Origin: Eulemur rufifrons
Lineage: Eukaryota; Chordata; Mammalia; Primates; Lemuridae
Direction: 5' to 3'
NCBI RefSeq assembly: GCF_041146395.1
Contig: NC_091000.1
Coordinates: 13,220,501 to 13,284,500, forward strand
DNA length: 64,000 nucleotides
The notes under the pieces: model-generated
Told to the model about the DNA's origin: nothing
The model's database searches: none
Seen by the model: the letters and a program-made list of their open reading frames with translations, nothing else
Shown: positions 14,260 through 43,984 of the stretch, in pieces
How positions within the stretch are numbered: the stretch's first letter is position 1
Layout of the letters: every line of letters starts with the position of its first letter
Made by a program: the position numbers and the translations under genes

Positions 14260-17200
14260 TAGTATAGGTAACTACATGGGAAGCAGATGTATTTATTTGC
14301 TTAATTCTGGATGTGTTCTACATGAAATAGATTCTCAGAATGAAATTAAGAACAAAGAACACTCCAAGCTTGCAGATCAGATATAATTCTAAAATGTATG
14401 TAATAAACATCTGTGGTGTTTTGGTGAAGACTATCATTGTCATATATACCCTATAAGAATCTAGAACTATAGTTTTTAATTGTTTTTTGGTGACTTTCCA
14501 AATTCTTTTATGATGTTATAATAATGAATGTCAAATTAGATTCATTTGAAAAAATTCCTGCGTCTCTAATATTAAATTACGGTAAAATAATGACATGCTA
14601 CTCATGAGTAAAATAAAATTTATGAGTTTTGTAAATCAGTAAAACCTTAAAACATCATCTAAAACAAATAGTGCAACCTACTTGAACTTATCAAAAAGAT
14701 TTTGAAATAGAAGCATACAACATTAAGAGTTCTGTGGTGGCTCCAGAAATATTCTTCAGTGGATTAAAAAACCATCACCAAAATTTAAAAATGAAATACA
14801 ACTTTTTTGCCACAATATAATCCTATTCACTCTAAGCATTCTTTAACTTTGTAATTGAGAGCTCAGCTATGCTACTGCAGGAGCTACTCAGGGGATTTAT
14901 TCCAATGGCATTATTTTTATTACACTCTCATAAAAAATTACTAAACTGATGTTTTTGCAGAAAGTTTTAAAAAGAGTGCCTATTACTGATAGTATATATA
15001 ACATATGAAATGCTGATGTGCATAGCTACTTCTAAAAAGAATTCCCTCTAATAGTGTCTGTTTTATTGTAGCACTATACAATTTTATAGAAGAAATTAGA
15101 TGATGTAGTTTAAAGAAATGCTGATCAAGAATGTAATTTTAAGCAAACTCTTTTCCACATAAATGTTAAACCTTCAAGGATGTAAAGAAATAATACCTTC
15201 CTCCCAATTTGTTCTAGTAGTCTGGTAAGGCACATAAAAGTTATTCTAATTTTCAAAATAGGAATAAGGCAATGCATTTTACAGATAAACGTAGACTCAA
15301 AATTCAGTTATCTTCAATTCTTTTATTTCTTTCTTCACTATGCCAAGCTAGTTCTTCATGCCTAAATACATTACAATGGACTAGGAAAATTTAAAAGGAT
15401 GTTGATTTTAAGTTTTTTACTAGCCTTAAATAAAGGGAAATAAAGTAGCCATTATCGTTAAGCACATTTTCTAAGATGGTATATAATCATTTACAGGTTA
15501 AGACTTTGGTATTTAAGATATTAAACTTTGTGAATTTAATTATTAATATAATAAACCCACATCCTCAATTTTATATTGGTCTTAATTCTTTTCATAGTAA
15601 GCAGTCTTGAATCTGATGATGAGAAGCACACAGTCATACCCCTCACAATCAACTTCTTTTAAAGTTGTCTAGATATCTGTTTCAGACACTTGGGTTAAAG
15701 GGTTGAAAGCAACTGCATTACACTACATTTATAAGCAAACCAGAAAACTTTATTTGGAGTAGTAGTTAAGAAAGCCGCTTTTTATGGAGGTTGAAAAAGA
15801 AAGTAGAAGTAGTATAAGATAATAGCTACCCCTTAAGAAATAATAAATAGTGTAATAAAATCTTTCATAGAAACTTGTTAAAAAAGAGGCAACATCAGTT
15901 TAGCATTTGACAGAAATGAAAATAAGAAGAATCTGGCCTAATAAATAGATCTTGGATTAGTATACTTTCTAGTTATAAATGTAAATCTTCAAAGTACACA
16001 TATCAAGTACAAGTCAACCAAATATAAAATAGTGTTAGATCATCCTTTATGTTCTTAAAAATGAAAACAGTAATATACTTATGAATCCTTCATAAAATGC
16101 CCCTTAAACGATAACAACTTCAAAGTACCTTAACTATCTCAGAGAATACCACATTTTGCAACTCCTGTCCATCTCATTCATCATAAATAAGTAACCATGA
16201 CAACAGAATTAAAAATTCTGCTTAAAGAAGACTGTTGCTCTTCCTAACTTTTACTTCAAGTTGAATCTCCATTAAAAGTAATACTTAGGTGAACTTCCCC
16301 TTTCAAAGCAGTACAAACTAAAGGCATTAAATTAGTATCTAAAAATCAAAGTACACCTTTATCTAGAAAACTATGCGTTGTGTCCTTACATGTGGCAGCA
16401 AAGATTAATATAAAATGTACTCAGACACTAATGCCATTATGAACATAAAAGGTATATGTTCATATATATATTTTCCCAAACAACTTAAAAACCAATTTTT
16501 AAAAATTGACTAATTCATCAGGCAGATGTTCAAATGCTGAATTTTAAATTCAGCACTACCTTATCTCTCCTGAAAGATAAGTTGTTACACAAACATTACA
16601 AGTACAATACATTAAAAAACAGAACAAAACAAAGCCTTGATTTAGTATAGCTAAAGTTTATACGTTAAGCAGGTGTGACATAGTAACTTATGCACCAACA
16701 GAGTGTCAAGTTATGCTGAATGAACATTAGGGCCCAAGGAAGCAGCAGTGGAACTTCAGAGCCAGGCTGTGTTCACGTGAACTTTTCCTAACTTCATTGC
16801 TCACATGCCTTATCCTAAACAAAATCTAGTAATACAAACTGACCAAGAAATTCTGAACTGATGATTAGCAAAATGCAGTTTGGCTTACTGCTAAAGGTGT
16901 TTAGAAAAAAAAGTTCAGCATACATGCTATAGAACTTGGGCACTGAAAAATAAAAAACACATCTTATGGTGGCTATAGAACAAAAATTCATATTAATAAA
17001 AGAAAGATTTGTCATTTAATATGGAAACTTTGTAATACATTCTAAGAGTATACTGGAAAGGCTAGTAATGAAAATCAGTGGTGACTATGAGATATCATAC
17101 CCTGTTGTATAAGAGCCTATAGACAGACAGAAAAATATTCTAATTTTAAAAGTCAACTATTTTACTCCTTATCTGCCATTATCAATTCCATCAAGATTAC

Positions 17201-18375
17201 TTAGATCTTTAAATGTGGACTGGTAAAAATGATACTTACAGGATTTAACCAAATAAACCAAACCAAAAAAAAAAAATTAGCTAATATTTAAAGCAGTAGC
17301 CTCACCAATGTGTGATTTATCTCCCTTACTACTCATATTCTAGTTTTCTTTTTCAGCCCTTATAAACACTAGCTGGAATTTCTAAAGCATTTCTTTCTTA
17401 TCCTAAGTTTTCTCTATTAATACAATAAATACTAAATCATAACACACATGCTAACAGCATCACTTAAAACACTATTCTGACACATCTCAGGATCTGCTTC
17501 TTGGCTCTTCAAGCTGGTGGTGCTATTTTACTGAGTCAGCAAATACTTGTTTTTGCTTATGATGCAACTGATCTCATTCTTGAACAAACTATTCACAAGG
17601 TAGTAGACTGTAGTTCTCTAAAGCCTACCTCATTTCTCAGAATCATTAATAGGACTTAACCTGAATGTATAAAAACACAAAAGGGGGGCTTCTAAGATGA
17701 ATTTTCTGATATTCACAGTTTGAAAGGTTTCGAATGGTTGACCAAATTTTTAAGGTCTAACTCAGCACATTTATACATTCACTAGATACCTCTGGTGAAT
17801 CACAAGGATTGCCCCAGTCCAAGTTCTCTCAATCTTCTCATCAAACCTAAATCCACCAATGGAACCTAGCTCCACCAATGAAAACAAACTTCAAGATTTG
17901 TTTCATAATAAAAAAGTATACCTCTCATACAATCAAGTTATGAGTCACACCACATAAGTTCTAAAGCAAATAAAAAAAAGTCAGCCAAACTTGGGAACTA
18001 AGCCCATGGTTTATAGCTTAGAAGAAAAGAAAATAACATATGAGCACATATATAGTGAATATCTTGGGTCCAACATGCAATGATACTATCATGACTGTTT
18101 TGTCAGCATGACTACTGAATCAATTTCTATACTGAGAAAACATACATGTATACTACCATTTCTCTACTAAATACATATACATCTCATATAAATATATCCT
18201 CATAGGAAACACTGATTTTAAACTGTCAACAATTTTGCACTGAATAACAATAGATTACAACTCACTGTTGTACATCTTAAATTCTAAGACAGTATTATAA
18301 ATGTTTACACAGAGAACTAGAGTAATATGCAAGAGTACTTCCATAAAAATTGGACGAACAATGTAAAAAAGGGTT
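14260..18375 (-). other. CFAP97: Probable long 3' UTR of CFAP97
   Basis: About 4.1 kb of A/T-rich sequence directly after the stop without any Alu, L1 or MIR I can recognise, while repeats resume at once below 14.15 kb. That absence, plus several minus-strand AATAAA candidates (14297-14292, 14901-14896), suggests a long 3' UTR. The end point is a guess. Confidence 0.45.
14292..14297 (-). terminator. Candidate distal CFAP97 poly(A) signal (AATAAA)
   Basis: Last minus-strand AATAAA before the L1 fragment. Shorter isoforms could use 14901-14896 or other upstream signals. Confidence 0.3.
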
Positions 18376-33428
<15,053 letters not shown>

Positions 33429-35828
33429 CTAAACAGTAATTTCCAAATACTTTTCATTTTTATACAGTGATTACATAATTTTCCCAAACTAAGAAGGTTG
33501 AGTAATATATAAAGAGAAACATTACAAACCAAAACCAAAACCAAAAACTCAGTGATGATGGGGCTTTAAGGGTAATAATAAGTTGTACCAATTATTTGAA
33601 ATATAAATAAATCTAATAGTTAAGTTCACAAGAAAATAATAATAATCAAGGCAAGGATATCACAAACATGGATAGCAAGTGGAACCCTAAGGAAAATCTG
33701 CCTTCTATAAATTAAGTACAGTAAGAGTTTAAAGTAAGGATGGAGTTAAAACCTCATAGGATCAGCTAAGCCAGCTCAAACACACATTATTCTAGTGGAA
33801 GTAGTGCAATGAAGATTGACAAACTTTCATATTTCAGTACTTGCTGTTTTTGTCCTATTCTGCTCCTTCACTGCAGTTAGTAAAGCAGCAGCAGAAAGAA
33901 GGAGATGACTTCTATTAAATGTAAAAGCTCCTGCTATACCTTCTTAAAGAGGAACAAAAATTCTAAGGCACATTTACAGGTTGCACAGGTAGCTTGGAGT
34001 CAACTTCTGAATATTTAATCATAAACTGTGACACAATCAGATACAGAAGATGACAGGGGAAGAGCATATATGTGTCATTGTGTTAAAGTAGGTCTGGCAT
34101 AAGAGAGATTTCATAGCAGAAAACCAACAGCTGACTAAAATAGAATAATCAAGGCATATTATTTAGACACAAGGAGTTAAATATTAGAAGAAATGGATAA
34201 AAATGTTCAAAGTAGTTGCCTCTACTGTGGGGCAGGCACCACTGTTTTTGTTATAGACCTTAAATTACTAATTGACCTGTAAATTCATGTATGTACTACA
34301 ATGATAAAAAATTAAAATTTATTTAAAATATTTTAATACTTCATATAGTTGAAATTAAATTGGAAACAACACTATAAAGTCACAGCCTTTAAAAATATAT
34401 TTCTATCTCTGCTATTACAGTGGTCTAAGCAGCAGTGTCACATTATCTATGATTGATAATCTTGAGTTCAGAGTTGGACCTCTAATAGTATTCTCTACTA
34501 AAAAAAACCCCAGGACTCCCTGGAAGGCAGATGAAGGGCAGGGAGCATCTTATTGTTGCCAGAGAGCACAATATTCAAATATGCCTGGGGTAGTGGTAAT
34601 GAAACAAAGGATCCCGTTTAAAGGGCCTTCCACTGCCCAAGCTCAACAATTTAGCACTGAAAAACAAGAAAGAAGAAAAGTACATAAAAATGAAAAAATA
34701 ACTCTATGGACAGCCATGAGTCCATAATGATATTCAAGAGTGACAAATAATACAAGCTATGTTAAAGGAAAGGCATATATACATTTCCAATGATAATATA
34801 TAGCCAACAATGTTAATTATGTGCTTACTATATTCACATTACAATTAATTATATTTTATATCAAATCAGGCAATAAAAGATTATGTAATCTGTATTCTAA
34901 ACCAGATATAATACTTTGCAGCCTTTAATTGTTTAAGTGACCCTGCAGCCTAAGATATGAAAACAAGTACAGATATGATTTTAAAATGAATCAAACCTCT
35001 ATTATTAATATTAATGTGATAGGTTAATATGATAGGTTCAGGTACGTGTGTTAATACATTTTATCATCATTGGATAATTCTGTCTGCCTTTGAGGCTTTG
35101 AAGAATTCAAGAGATTCTGATATATTAGATATCTAAAAATTTAAGTGTTTAAAATCTATTTTTAAATGCTTAAGGGAATCTCAATGATTAAATCAGGAAG
35201 TTTGGACTTAGTAGGTTTTTAAACAATGTCTAAGTCATTAAGAAGATTTCTAATCACTAGATGTGTAAGTATCCTTGTCAGGTGTTTGAGGTACTTAAGA
35301 AAAATCAAATATAATAAAAAATTGTGATGTTAAGCGAGTTTGCAAATGGTATATAATGTTCAGGGAAATTTAATATATTTTATAAGCTAAGTGAAGATTA
35401 ACCAAAATGAGTGAGCTTTTAAATTCTAATATGTAAGTAGATCTTAAAATTTGAGAAACAGAATATAAAATATACCCAATAAATATTAAAATGTTAGATG
35501 CATTACTTCCATAGCATAGATTAATACCCTCTTTACATTTTAAAATTCAAACTGACAGCCTCCTTCCCAAATCCTCAAAAGAAAGATACCTAATAAGGTT
35601 TTAGGCATAATATTTGTCCACATAGAAATCAAAGTCTATTCTCTCAATTTATAAAAACTGAAACTTAACTTTCTTTAATTAATTTTCAGACCCATAAAAA
35701 ATCTATAAACCCTTTGAATCAGTAACTTCACTTCTGGAAATTTATCCTAAGAATGTAACACTAAAAAGGAAATGGTATTAATTACACCATTACTTGTAAT
35801 ATTGAAAAACTTATATAGAAAAATATGA

Positions 35829-36340
<512 letters not shown>

Positions 36341-36762
36341 ACTTAGATGATATATCAACATGAAAAATACAGAATACAAAATTGTTACCTATACTGTATC
36401 AATAACACAATTTCTACATTTAAACAAAAACTAGGGGGGAAAAGGGAAGAAATTAAGAGTTGATCTATTAGAAAACAATGATCAATAATCCCACTGCATT
36501 TTTTATATTTCCATAATAAGTGTTTGTGCCATAAATTAAGCAAGTAAGTGATCTTGTCTGCTCAGTGTCTGAAAAAGAATGAACTGAGTCAGACACACCC
36601 AGGCTCAAAACTTGATTCTGCGACTTGCAAATGGCGTACCCCAGAGCAGTATTTTATAAACTGCAGGTTACCACTCAATGTAAAATCAATTCAGTAGGTC
36701 ATGTCAATCATTAAACCAAGGAAAATAGTAGAATACAGTATAATAATCAAGAGTGCATTGAA

Positions 36763-37118
<356 letters not shown>

Positions 37119-37839
37119 TTATGTGTACTAGTCCTTGATATAAAAGCTATTTCTTACTGAGGGTCTCAGCAAAGGGTTTGAAATGCCACTGGTCTATGGA
37201 GATGAGAAACTGTCATCAAAAGGTAATGTACTATAATGCATATATGAAGACAGAACGAATGTTTAAACTTTGGGTGGTACGAGAACAGTGTCAAGTGTCA
37301 CAGGTAATATTACATTGTCTAGAAAGATTCTGCTTTGCTAGTGGATTAAGGCCACACTGGAATAAATCAGGATCTGGAGTTTAATAAATGTTATAAATTA
37401 CAAATATAGAAGGAATGTTTTCTTGAGATTTGAAGAAACTGATTTCAGAGAAAATTATTTAATTACAAGAGATGGATGATTATAGTGTCTGAAGAAATGA
37501 AGAGCTCTTAAGAGTATGGGAAGAGAAATTTTACTCAGTCATAATAGAGTTACAAGTTTCTATGAAAGCTTTGCCCAGAATTAGTATATCATTATATAAA
37601 CTTATTAACAGACAATGTCTCTTTTTGATTTTACTGGAAATATACTGATAGAAAAGCTTAAATTTTCTTGGTCTGTTAAAAAAAAACTTAAAAACAAAAA
37701 AACAAATCAACCATCCAAATCATTCCAGCCCACATCCCTGATAATAAATTGTTTAAATATTAAACATTAAGGAAATAAAATTACTAGCATTAAGTCAGTT
37801 TCACTTGTATTAGTGCAATATGCTATTCTACTACTAACA

Positions 37840-38070
37840 ACTAAATGTACTGAGTACTTACTACATGCTAGCCCTGCTCCAAGTGCAGCTTTAAGGTTAA
37901 TAATAATGATAAATCAATCTCCTTTACCGATGAGGAAACTGAAGCAGAGCAAGAACTTACTACACAAAGTCACACAGCTACCAAGTGGCACAGCCAGGAT
38001 TCTAAAGCAGGCATACTTTAGGGATCATGCTATTAACTACTGTTCTATTCTGCTTCTCAGTATGGTCCTT
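37840..38070 (-). repeat. MIR SINE
   Basis: gatgaggaaactgaagcag, aaagtcacacagctacc, agtggcacagccaggattc and the upstream gagtacttactacatgc are antisense MIR. Confidence 0.8.
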
Positions 38071-39873
38071 CATAAGACTAGATACTGAGACTCTTTTTTT
38101 TGCTTTTACACATTGTGTTATCTAATGATTTATTTGATAGCAAACAGTCGGCAAGATAAAACCCTCCCAACAATTTTAAAAGAAAAACGGGACCTGTTCA
38201 GCAGTATGATTTTAGGAACTGTTGCTAAAAAGGATAGTTTGTACAGTCAAAATTAAATATACATGCCAGTGCTTGACACATATTTTGCTGGATGTTATTT
38301 GCCACGTAGCAGTTTTCCTCTAACAAAGTAAATTGGAACAAATCTCACTGGTGCCACAAATTAAATAAACCAGTTGCCCTGAGTAAATTAAAAACCATTA
38401 CCCTAGGTAACAAGAATTTAGAACTCTGAATTAACTAGTGACTTTCCCTATCCCAATCTGACTTTGTGACCAAACTCTTTCCAAAAAGAGTAGAGAATTC
38501 CAAAGATATTTCTGGCAAGGAGAGTGACAATTCTGTAAGTCACTAAACCTGAAATGTTTCCAGCATACCTGCTTTTTGTGTATGACATAACAGAAGAATT
38601 TCCCTGTTAGTGATCCCTGGTAACTTTGAATGAGACCTAGCCAAAGTTCCTCATGATGGTGTATGGTACATAAGTGTTAGGGCTAATCCTCTTCTCAACC
38701 CCTATTCTCATGATTCCCTAACAGTCCTGAAAGGAAAAGACTTCAACCCCCTTCCCTTGCATTAAGAATGAAGAAACTAAGGCATGGCAAATTCAAGTGA
38801 CTTGACCAATTTCAATTATTAGTTTGTGGCAAGTCTGCCTTTTATGAGTTCGACATCTATCAAACTTGTGAATAAAAGAAAGCTGAAATGGACAGATGAA
38901 GCATTCAAGATCACAATGCTAGAAAGAGTCTGGACTAGAAATCAGGCAGTCTGGCTGCAGAATCAGCACTCCTGCACATTATGCTACATTGCAACAAGCA
39001 GAGGAAAATTAATAAGCCAAAATCCTAGTGGGCAGAGATGTTCCAAAACAGCCAAAATAATAACACAATAATATCACAGATACAGAACAGAAGAAGGTGA
39101 AAAGAGAAGGTACACTGAGGACCTCAGCTTAAAAAGAAGGTTCAGTTGAAAAAAGATTTGAAGCTCACCAAGTGACAAAAGTATAACTTGGAAACCAAAA
39201 AACTAGTATATTCTAAAGTCATACCGCAATAGCAGTATACAGGCTAAAACAAGTTGCATTATATTTTACATGGTCAAATGAGTTTCTGAATGAAGCATTT
39301 CCTTCTGGGACTATGGTGAAGAGTCTAGAATCTAAGTCATGATAAATAGTTTAGAGAACAGATCTCATAGTGAGTAAAAATAATGACTAAGAATATGTTC
39401 AAACACTTTCCTATCAGGACTGTAATATAGAAAAAGATTATGGACCTCTTATTTGTGGTTCCAAGGTAGAACTTACATTAACAGATGGAGTGTATAAGAA
39501 ATCTGCTATGAGCTTAACATAAGGACTGTTTGAAACTGGAATGGGCTACTTTCTAAGATTCTGAGCCCCAGGTTACTAGACACACTAGAGCAAAGACTGG
39601 ATAACCACTTGCTGGGATGCTGCATTATTAGGAGGATATGATCTTTCTCAACCCTGAACTAGGACTTAATCCCAAAGTATCCATAAGCTATCAAACAGCA
39701 TTACATGCTACAGAGAAATCTTTCAGGAAAGGAAGAGTCAATCTGATGCAGCAAACTTCATTGTTGTCCTAAAGACATTGCCACAGCCACCCCAACCTTC
39801 GGCAACCACCACTCTGATCAGTCAGCAGCCAACATCAAGGCAAGAATCTCCACCAGCAAAAAGATTATGACTT

Positions 39874-40210
39874 GGCTGGGTGTGGTGGCTCACGCCTGTA
39901 ATCCTAGCACTCTGGGAGGCCGAGGTGGGAGGATGGCTTGAGGTCAGGAGTTGGAGACCAGCCTGAACATCAGCGAGATCCTATTGCTACTAAAAATACA
40001 AAGAAATTAGCTGGGCAACTAAAAATAGGAAAAAAAAATTAGCCTGGCATGGTGGTACACACCTGTAGTCCCAGCTACTCAGGAAGCTGAGACAGGAGTA
40101 TTGCTTGAGCCCAGGAATTTGAGGTTGCTGTGAGCTAGCCTGATGCCACCGAACTCTAGCCCGGGCAACAGAGCAAGACTCTGTCTTAAAAAAGAAAAAA
40201 AAAAAAAAAA
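39874..40210 (+). repeat. Lemur-type Alu in Tigger1, with target-site duplication
   Basis: Flanked by aaaagattatgacttg on both sides. Its linker still shows two recognisable copies of the A-rich segment (…aaattagctgggcaac then …aaattagcctggca). Confidence 0.95.
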
Positions 40211-40264
40211 AAGATTATGACTTGCTGAAGGGTCAGCAAGTTAGCTTTTTAAAAAATCAATACT

Positions 40265-40604
<340 letters not shown>

Positions 40605-42525
40605 AAAAAATCAATATTGTAGCTTTTTTATCAATAAGATATTTTTTTAAATTAAGGTATGTATATTGTTTTTAAGACTTAATGTTACTATACACTTAAC
40701 AGACTATAGTATAGTGTAAACATAACTTTTATATGCACTGGGAAACCAAAAAATTCATGTGACTTGCTTCACTGCAGTGGTCTGAAACCTAACCTGCAAT
40801 ATCTCAGAGGTTTGCCTGGAGAAAGAACTGTTCACCTTCCCTAGAAGGTATACAACCCCTAGAGGCCTAAAAACTTTTTTTCCTTTGTTTTGTCAGGCTT
40901 TCACAATTTATTGTCCTTTGTTAAAAATTTTCAGGCCTATCCGCTTCTTTGGGTCTTCACTTCTTTTCTAGGAAAGGCCTGTGTCTGTAAAAATTAACAT
41001 CATATAAAATTTGTATGCCTTTTCTCCTATTAATCTGTGTTGTCAGTTTAATTTCCAGAGCCCCAGCTATAGAACCTAAGAGAATATAGAGGAACTTTTT
41101 TTCTTCTCCCCTCCCCTACACTTGTCTCCTTATCAAACTGGGAGCTCCTGATGTCCTGCTTACCTTTATATCCTCAGTACATAAAGGAGGACCTGACAAA
41201 CAGTCATTCAAACAATGGTTACCTGACAAAGCAGTATGGAGTCAGGAGACTTAAGATTGAGTCCTGGTTTTGCTCTCTACTTGCTAGGTAGGCAGAAAAT
41301 CACCTCATTTCCAACCTAGTTTCCTTGACAGTTTCCCATTCTCCCCCCTCACCCCTCCAGACACACACACCAGAACCATCCCCTTCTCTCTGTTTCCATA
41401 GTACAGCCATGCAGTCCCCAAGAGTTGTAAGCCACCTGCATCCCTAAGTTGTCACAGTTCTTGAGAGGTGGTGCAGAGAGTCCAGTGCCTGGGAGATTTT
41501 TCAGGTGAAATTTAGGTTAATAGTATCCAACAGACAGGGATATTGTAAGGCTTTAAACACTCAGGTGATTTAACTTAATTTACAGGACAATCTATCCAAC
41601 AATCCCATCCACTAAGCAATCCTTTTGATAATTTTTACTTCAAAGTTAGTGAGATTCAACTTACATTACACAATAAGCAAGAAAACGGTGGCTTAAGAAG
41701 GTACTTAAGATTCTCTTTACGGCACTTGGGAAAGGGTAAAATTAAAGGCCAGTTCATAAGACCATTATAACCCTCTGGTGCTCAATGGAGACAGGGTCTT
41801 GCCAAAGCTGCCTGGGAGTCACTTGGACACGCACCACTTGTATAGCTCATGCAGAACCGCCAATAGAAATACCAGTGCTTTTACTACACATCAGGAAAAC
41901 ACACAAAAAGGAATCTGGCATTTTTTTAAACTGTCATTTTGCTACCGTGACATCACATTTCCGAAGTCAGACATATAGTACAAAAGGGCCCCAATAAGAT
42001 ATCCAGTTGGGTGCATGAAAATCTCAGCCCAAACTAAACACCTGTTTTCCAGAACTCGAGGCTCTGTTCACGACCCCCTCCCGACCTCGGGAGACAGCAG
42101 AAAACCAATGACGGCTCCTCAGGCCTCAGGTTCCCGTACGCGGAGATGGGCGGGAGCAGTCACAGCCCAGTGGGTGTCGCCACCACAACTCAGTTTAGAG
42201 CCGATCCCGGCCCCCAACCCCCACGCCGTGAGGGCAGGGCAGGCCGTCTCCGCCCGGGGCCCCAGCGACCCGCCGGCCCCGGGCTCGGACGCCTTTGTTG
42301 TAGTTACACCCGCCGCCCGAGGGGCCGGCCCGGCTGAGAAGTGGCGGGGCGGAGGGCAAGGGCCCCGGCGGGCTCCTCCTTCCCGCCTCCCGCGCAGGCT
42401 TCGTTATACCAACCCCGAGAGCTCGCCGCCGCCTGGGTTCCGGAGGGGCAAACGGATGCCGAACGGAGGGGACGCTGGCGGGTGCACCGCGGGCGGGGAG
42501 GCAGCAGAGCCCGCGCGACGCTCAC

Positions 42526-42700
42526 CCAGGAGCCGAGGCCACTGCCCCTCAAGCGGCACGCGCAACGGTGAGGCCTGACTCGCGCGCACGCGCCAAGGCG
42601 CTCCCGCAGCCCTGCACGCGGCCCTGGAGCGGCGGGCTCGCGCTTCCGGAGGCGGAGAGGACGGAAAGGGAGAGGAGGGGCGGCGGGAGGGGCGGCGGGA
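42526..42700 (-). other. CFAP97: Predicted noncoding first exon of CFAP97
   Basis: The minus strand has a strong donor CTCCTGG|GTGAGC with the last exon base at 42526. This would join to the acceptor before 33399. The start site, hence the right edge, is unknown. Confidence 0.45.
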
Positions 42701-42712
42701 GGGGCGGCGGGA
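42677..42712 (+). repeat. Three perfect tandem copies of GGGGCGGCGGGA
   Basis: 12-bp unit repeated three times, giving Sp1-type GC boxes and a G-rich plus strand with quadruplex potential in the CFAP97 promoter. Confidence 0.9.
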
Positions 42713-42964
42713 GGCGCGGGGGCTTCGGCCGAGGCTGGGGCTTCGGCGGGCCTGCGCCGCCCCGGACGGGCGTCATAGAGCTGGTGGGCCACACGGGGGC
42801 TCCGGGAGCTCAGACGGAGAGGTGAGGAGAGCGAGCAGTCGGTGCCTCACTGCCCCTTCCCTCACCGTTGAGGGCAGCGCGGGTAGGCCTAGTTGTTACC
42901 GTAATTTAATGGGGAAAGCTGCTTTATAATTTTGTAATTTCTTTACTAAAATAAAATGGTAGAG

Positions 42965-43098
42965 CCGGGCGCGGTGGCGCGTGCCGGTAGTCCCAGCTAC
43001 TCTGGAGGCTGAGGCGGGACAATCGCTTGAGCCCAGGAGTTCAAGACTAGCCTGTGCAACATAGCGAGACTCTGTCTCAAAAAAATAAATAAGTAAAA
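42965..43098 (+). repeat. Alu free monomer beside the CpG island
   Basis: gccgggcgcggtggcgcgtg through gcctgtgcaacatagcgag to an A-rich tail; single arm, CpG-rich. Confidence 0.88.
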
Positions 43099-43338
43099 GG
43101 AAAATTAAAACAATAATAAAAATGGAGGCTGGCTGTGTCTTCGTGATGTTTTATATCAGCAAAGTTCAGTTCAGACAACTAGTTTGTTCTGTGGGCCCGG
43201 GATAATAGTTGGTAACACGTTAGAAAGTCATCAGCCTATTGGCAAATGAGGTAGGCAGCTAAAACAATCTAAGAAAAATGATCTCTGGAGAATATATTGA
43301 ATGCCATAATTTCCCATTGTTGAACTTTCAGGCACATG

Positions 43339-43690
43339 TTAGGTGTGGTAGAATAATGGCACCCCAAAAGTGTCCGCCGCCTGATCCCCAGAACACAGAC
43401 AGGACCATGTTACCAGTGGACCCAACGGGATGACCACAAAAAGGGATGGAGTGATGTGAGGAAGAGGCAATGAGCCAAGCAATGCAGGTATCCTCTTGCA
43501 AGCTGAAAACCTGGAGGAAACATTCTCCCCTGAAGTGCTGGGAAAGAACTCAAGCCTGCAAATACCTTGATTTTAGACTTCTGATCTCCAGAACTGTAAG
43601 ATAATAAATTTGTGTTGTTTTAAACTACCAAGTTTAATAATTTGTAACAGTTTAGTAATTTGTTAAAGCAGCAATAGCACACTAATGTAG
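43339..43690 (+). repeat. MLT1-type MaLR LTR
   Basis: Starts TGTTAGGTGTGGTAGAATAA, then accccaaaagtgtccgcc, ctccagaactgtaagataat, aaatttgtgttgttttaaac and gcagcaatagcacactaatg. Confidence 0.8.
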
Positions 43691-43984
43691 TAGATACTCA
43701 ATTGTTTACGTCAAAGTGCAAAGCAAGTAAGTATGGGTTTAACCCTATCCCAGGGAGTAGGGAATTGTCTCTATTTCTGTTCTTCACAGTGCATTTTGTA
43801 CTTGTTCATCTTAATTACCAAAAGTACAGAGAATCAATTCTATGTTCTAAAGAAAGGGTTTCACTTAATTCTCCTTGATAAAACTATGCTGGCACCACTT
43901 CTCAGGGATAGTTGTCTACCCTGTGGTCAAAAGTTTATGCAGTAAAAATGCGGTATAATAAAATAAAGGAAAAAAAGTTTAATT

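Larger units (their letters stand above)
42170..42850. promoter_or_regulatory. CFAP97: CpG island, CFAP97 promoter
   Basis: Dense CpG with GC boxes. CFAP97 reads leftward from here. Open frames in this island on both strands are GC artefacts: they lack family similarity and overlap each other. Confidence 0.8.

Noticed and set aside
42015..42825. Open frames up to 187 codons in the CFAP97 CpG island
   Set aside because: Low-complexity GC-driven frames on both strands with no family similarity.
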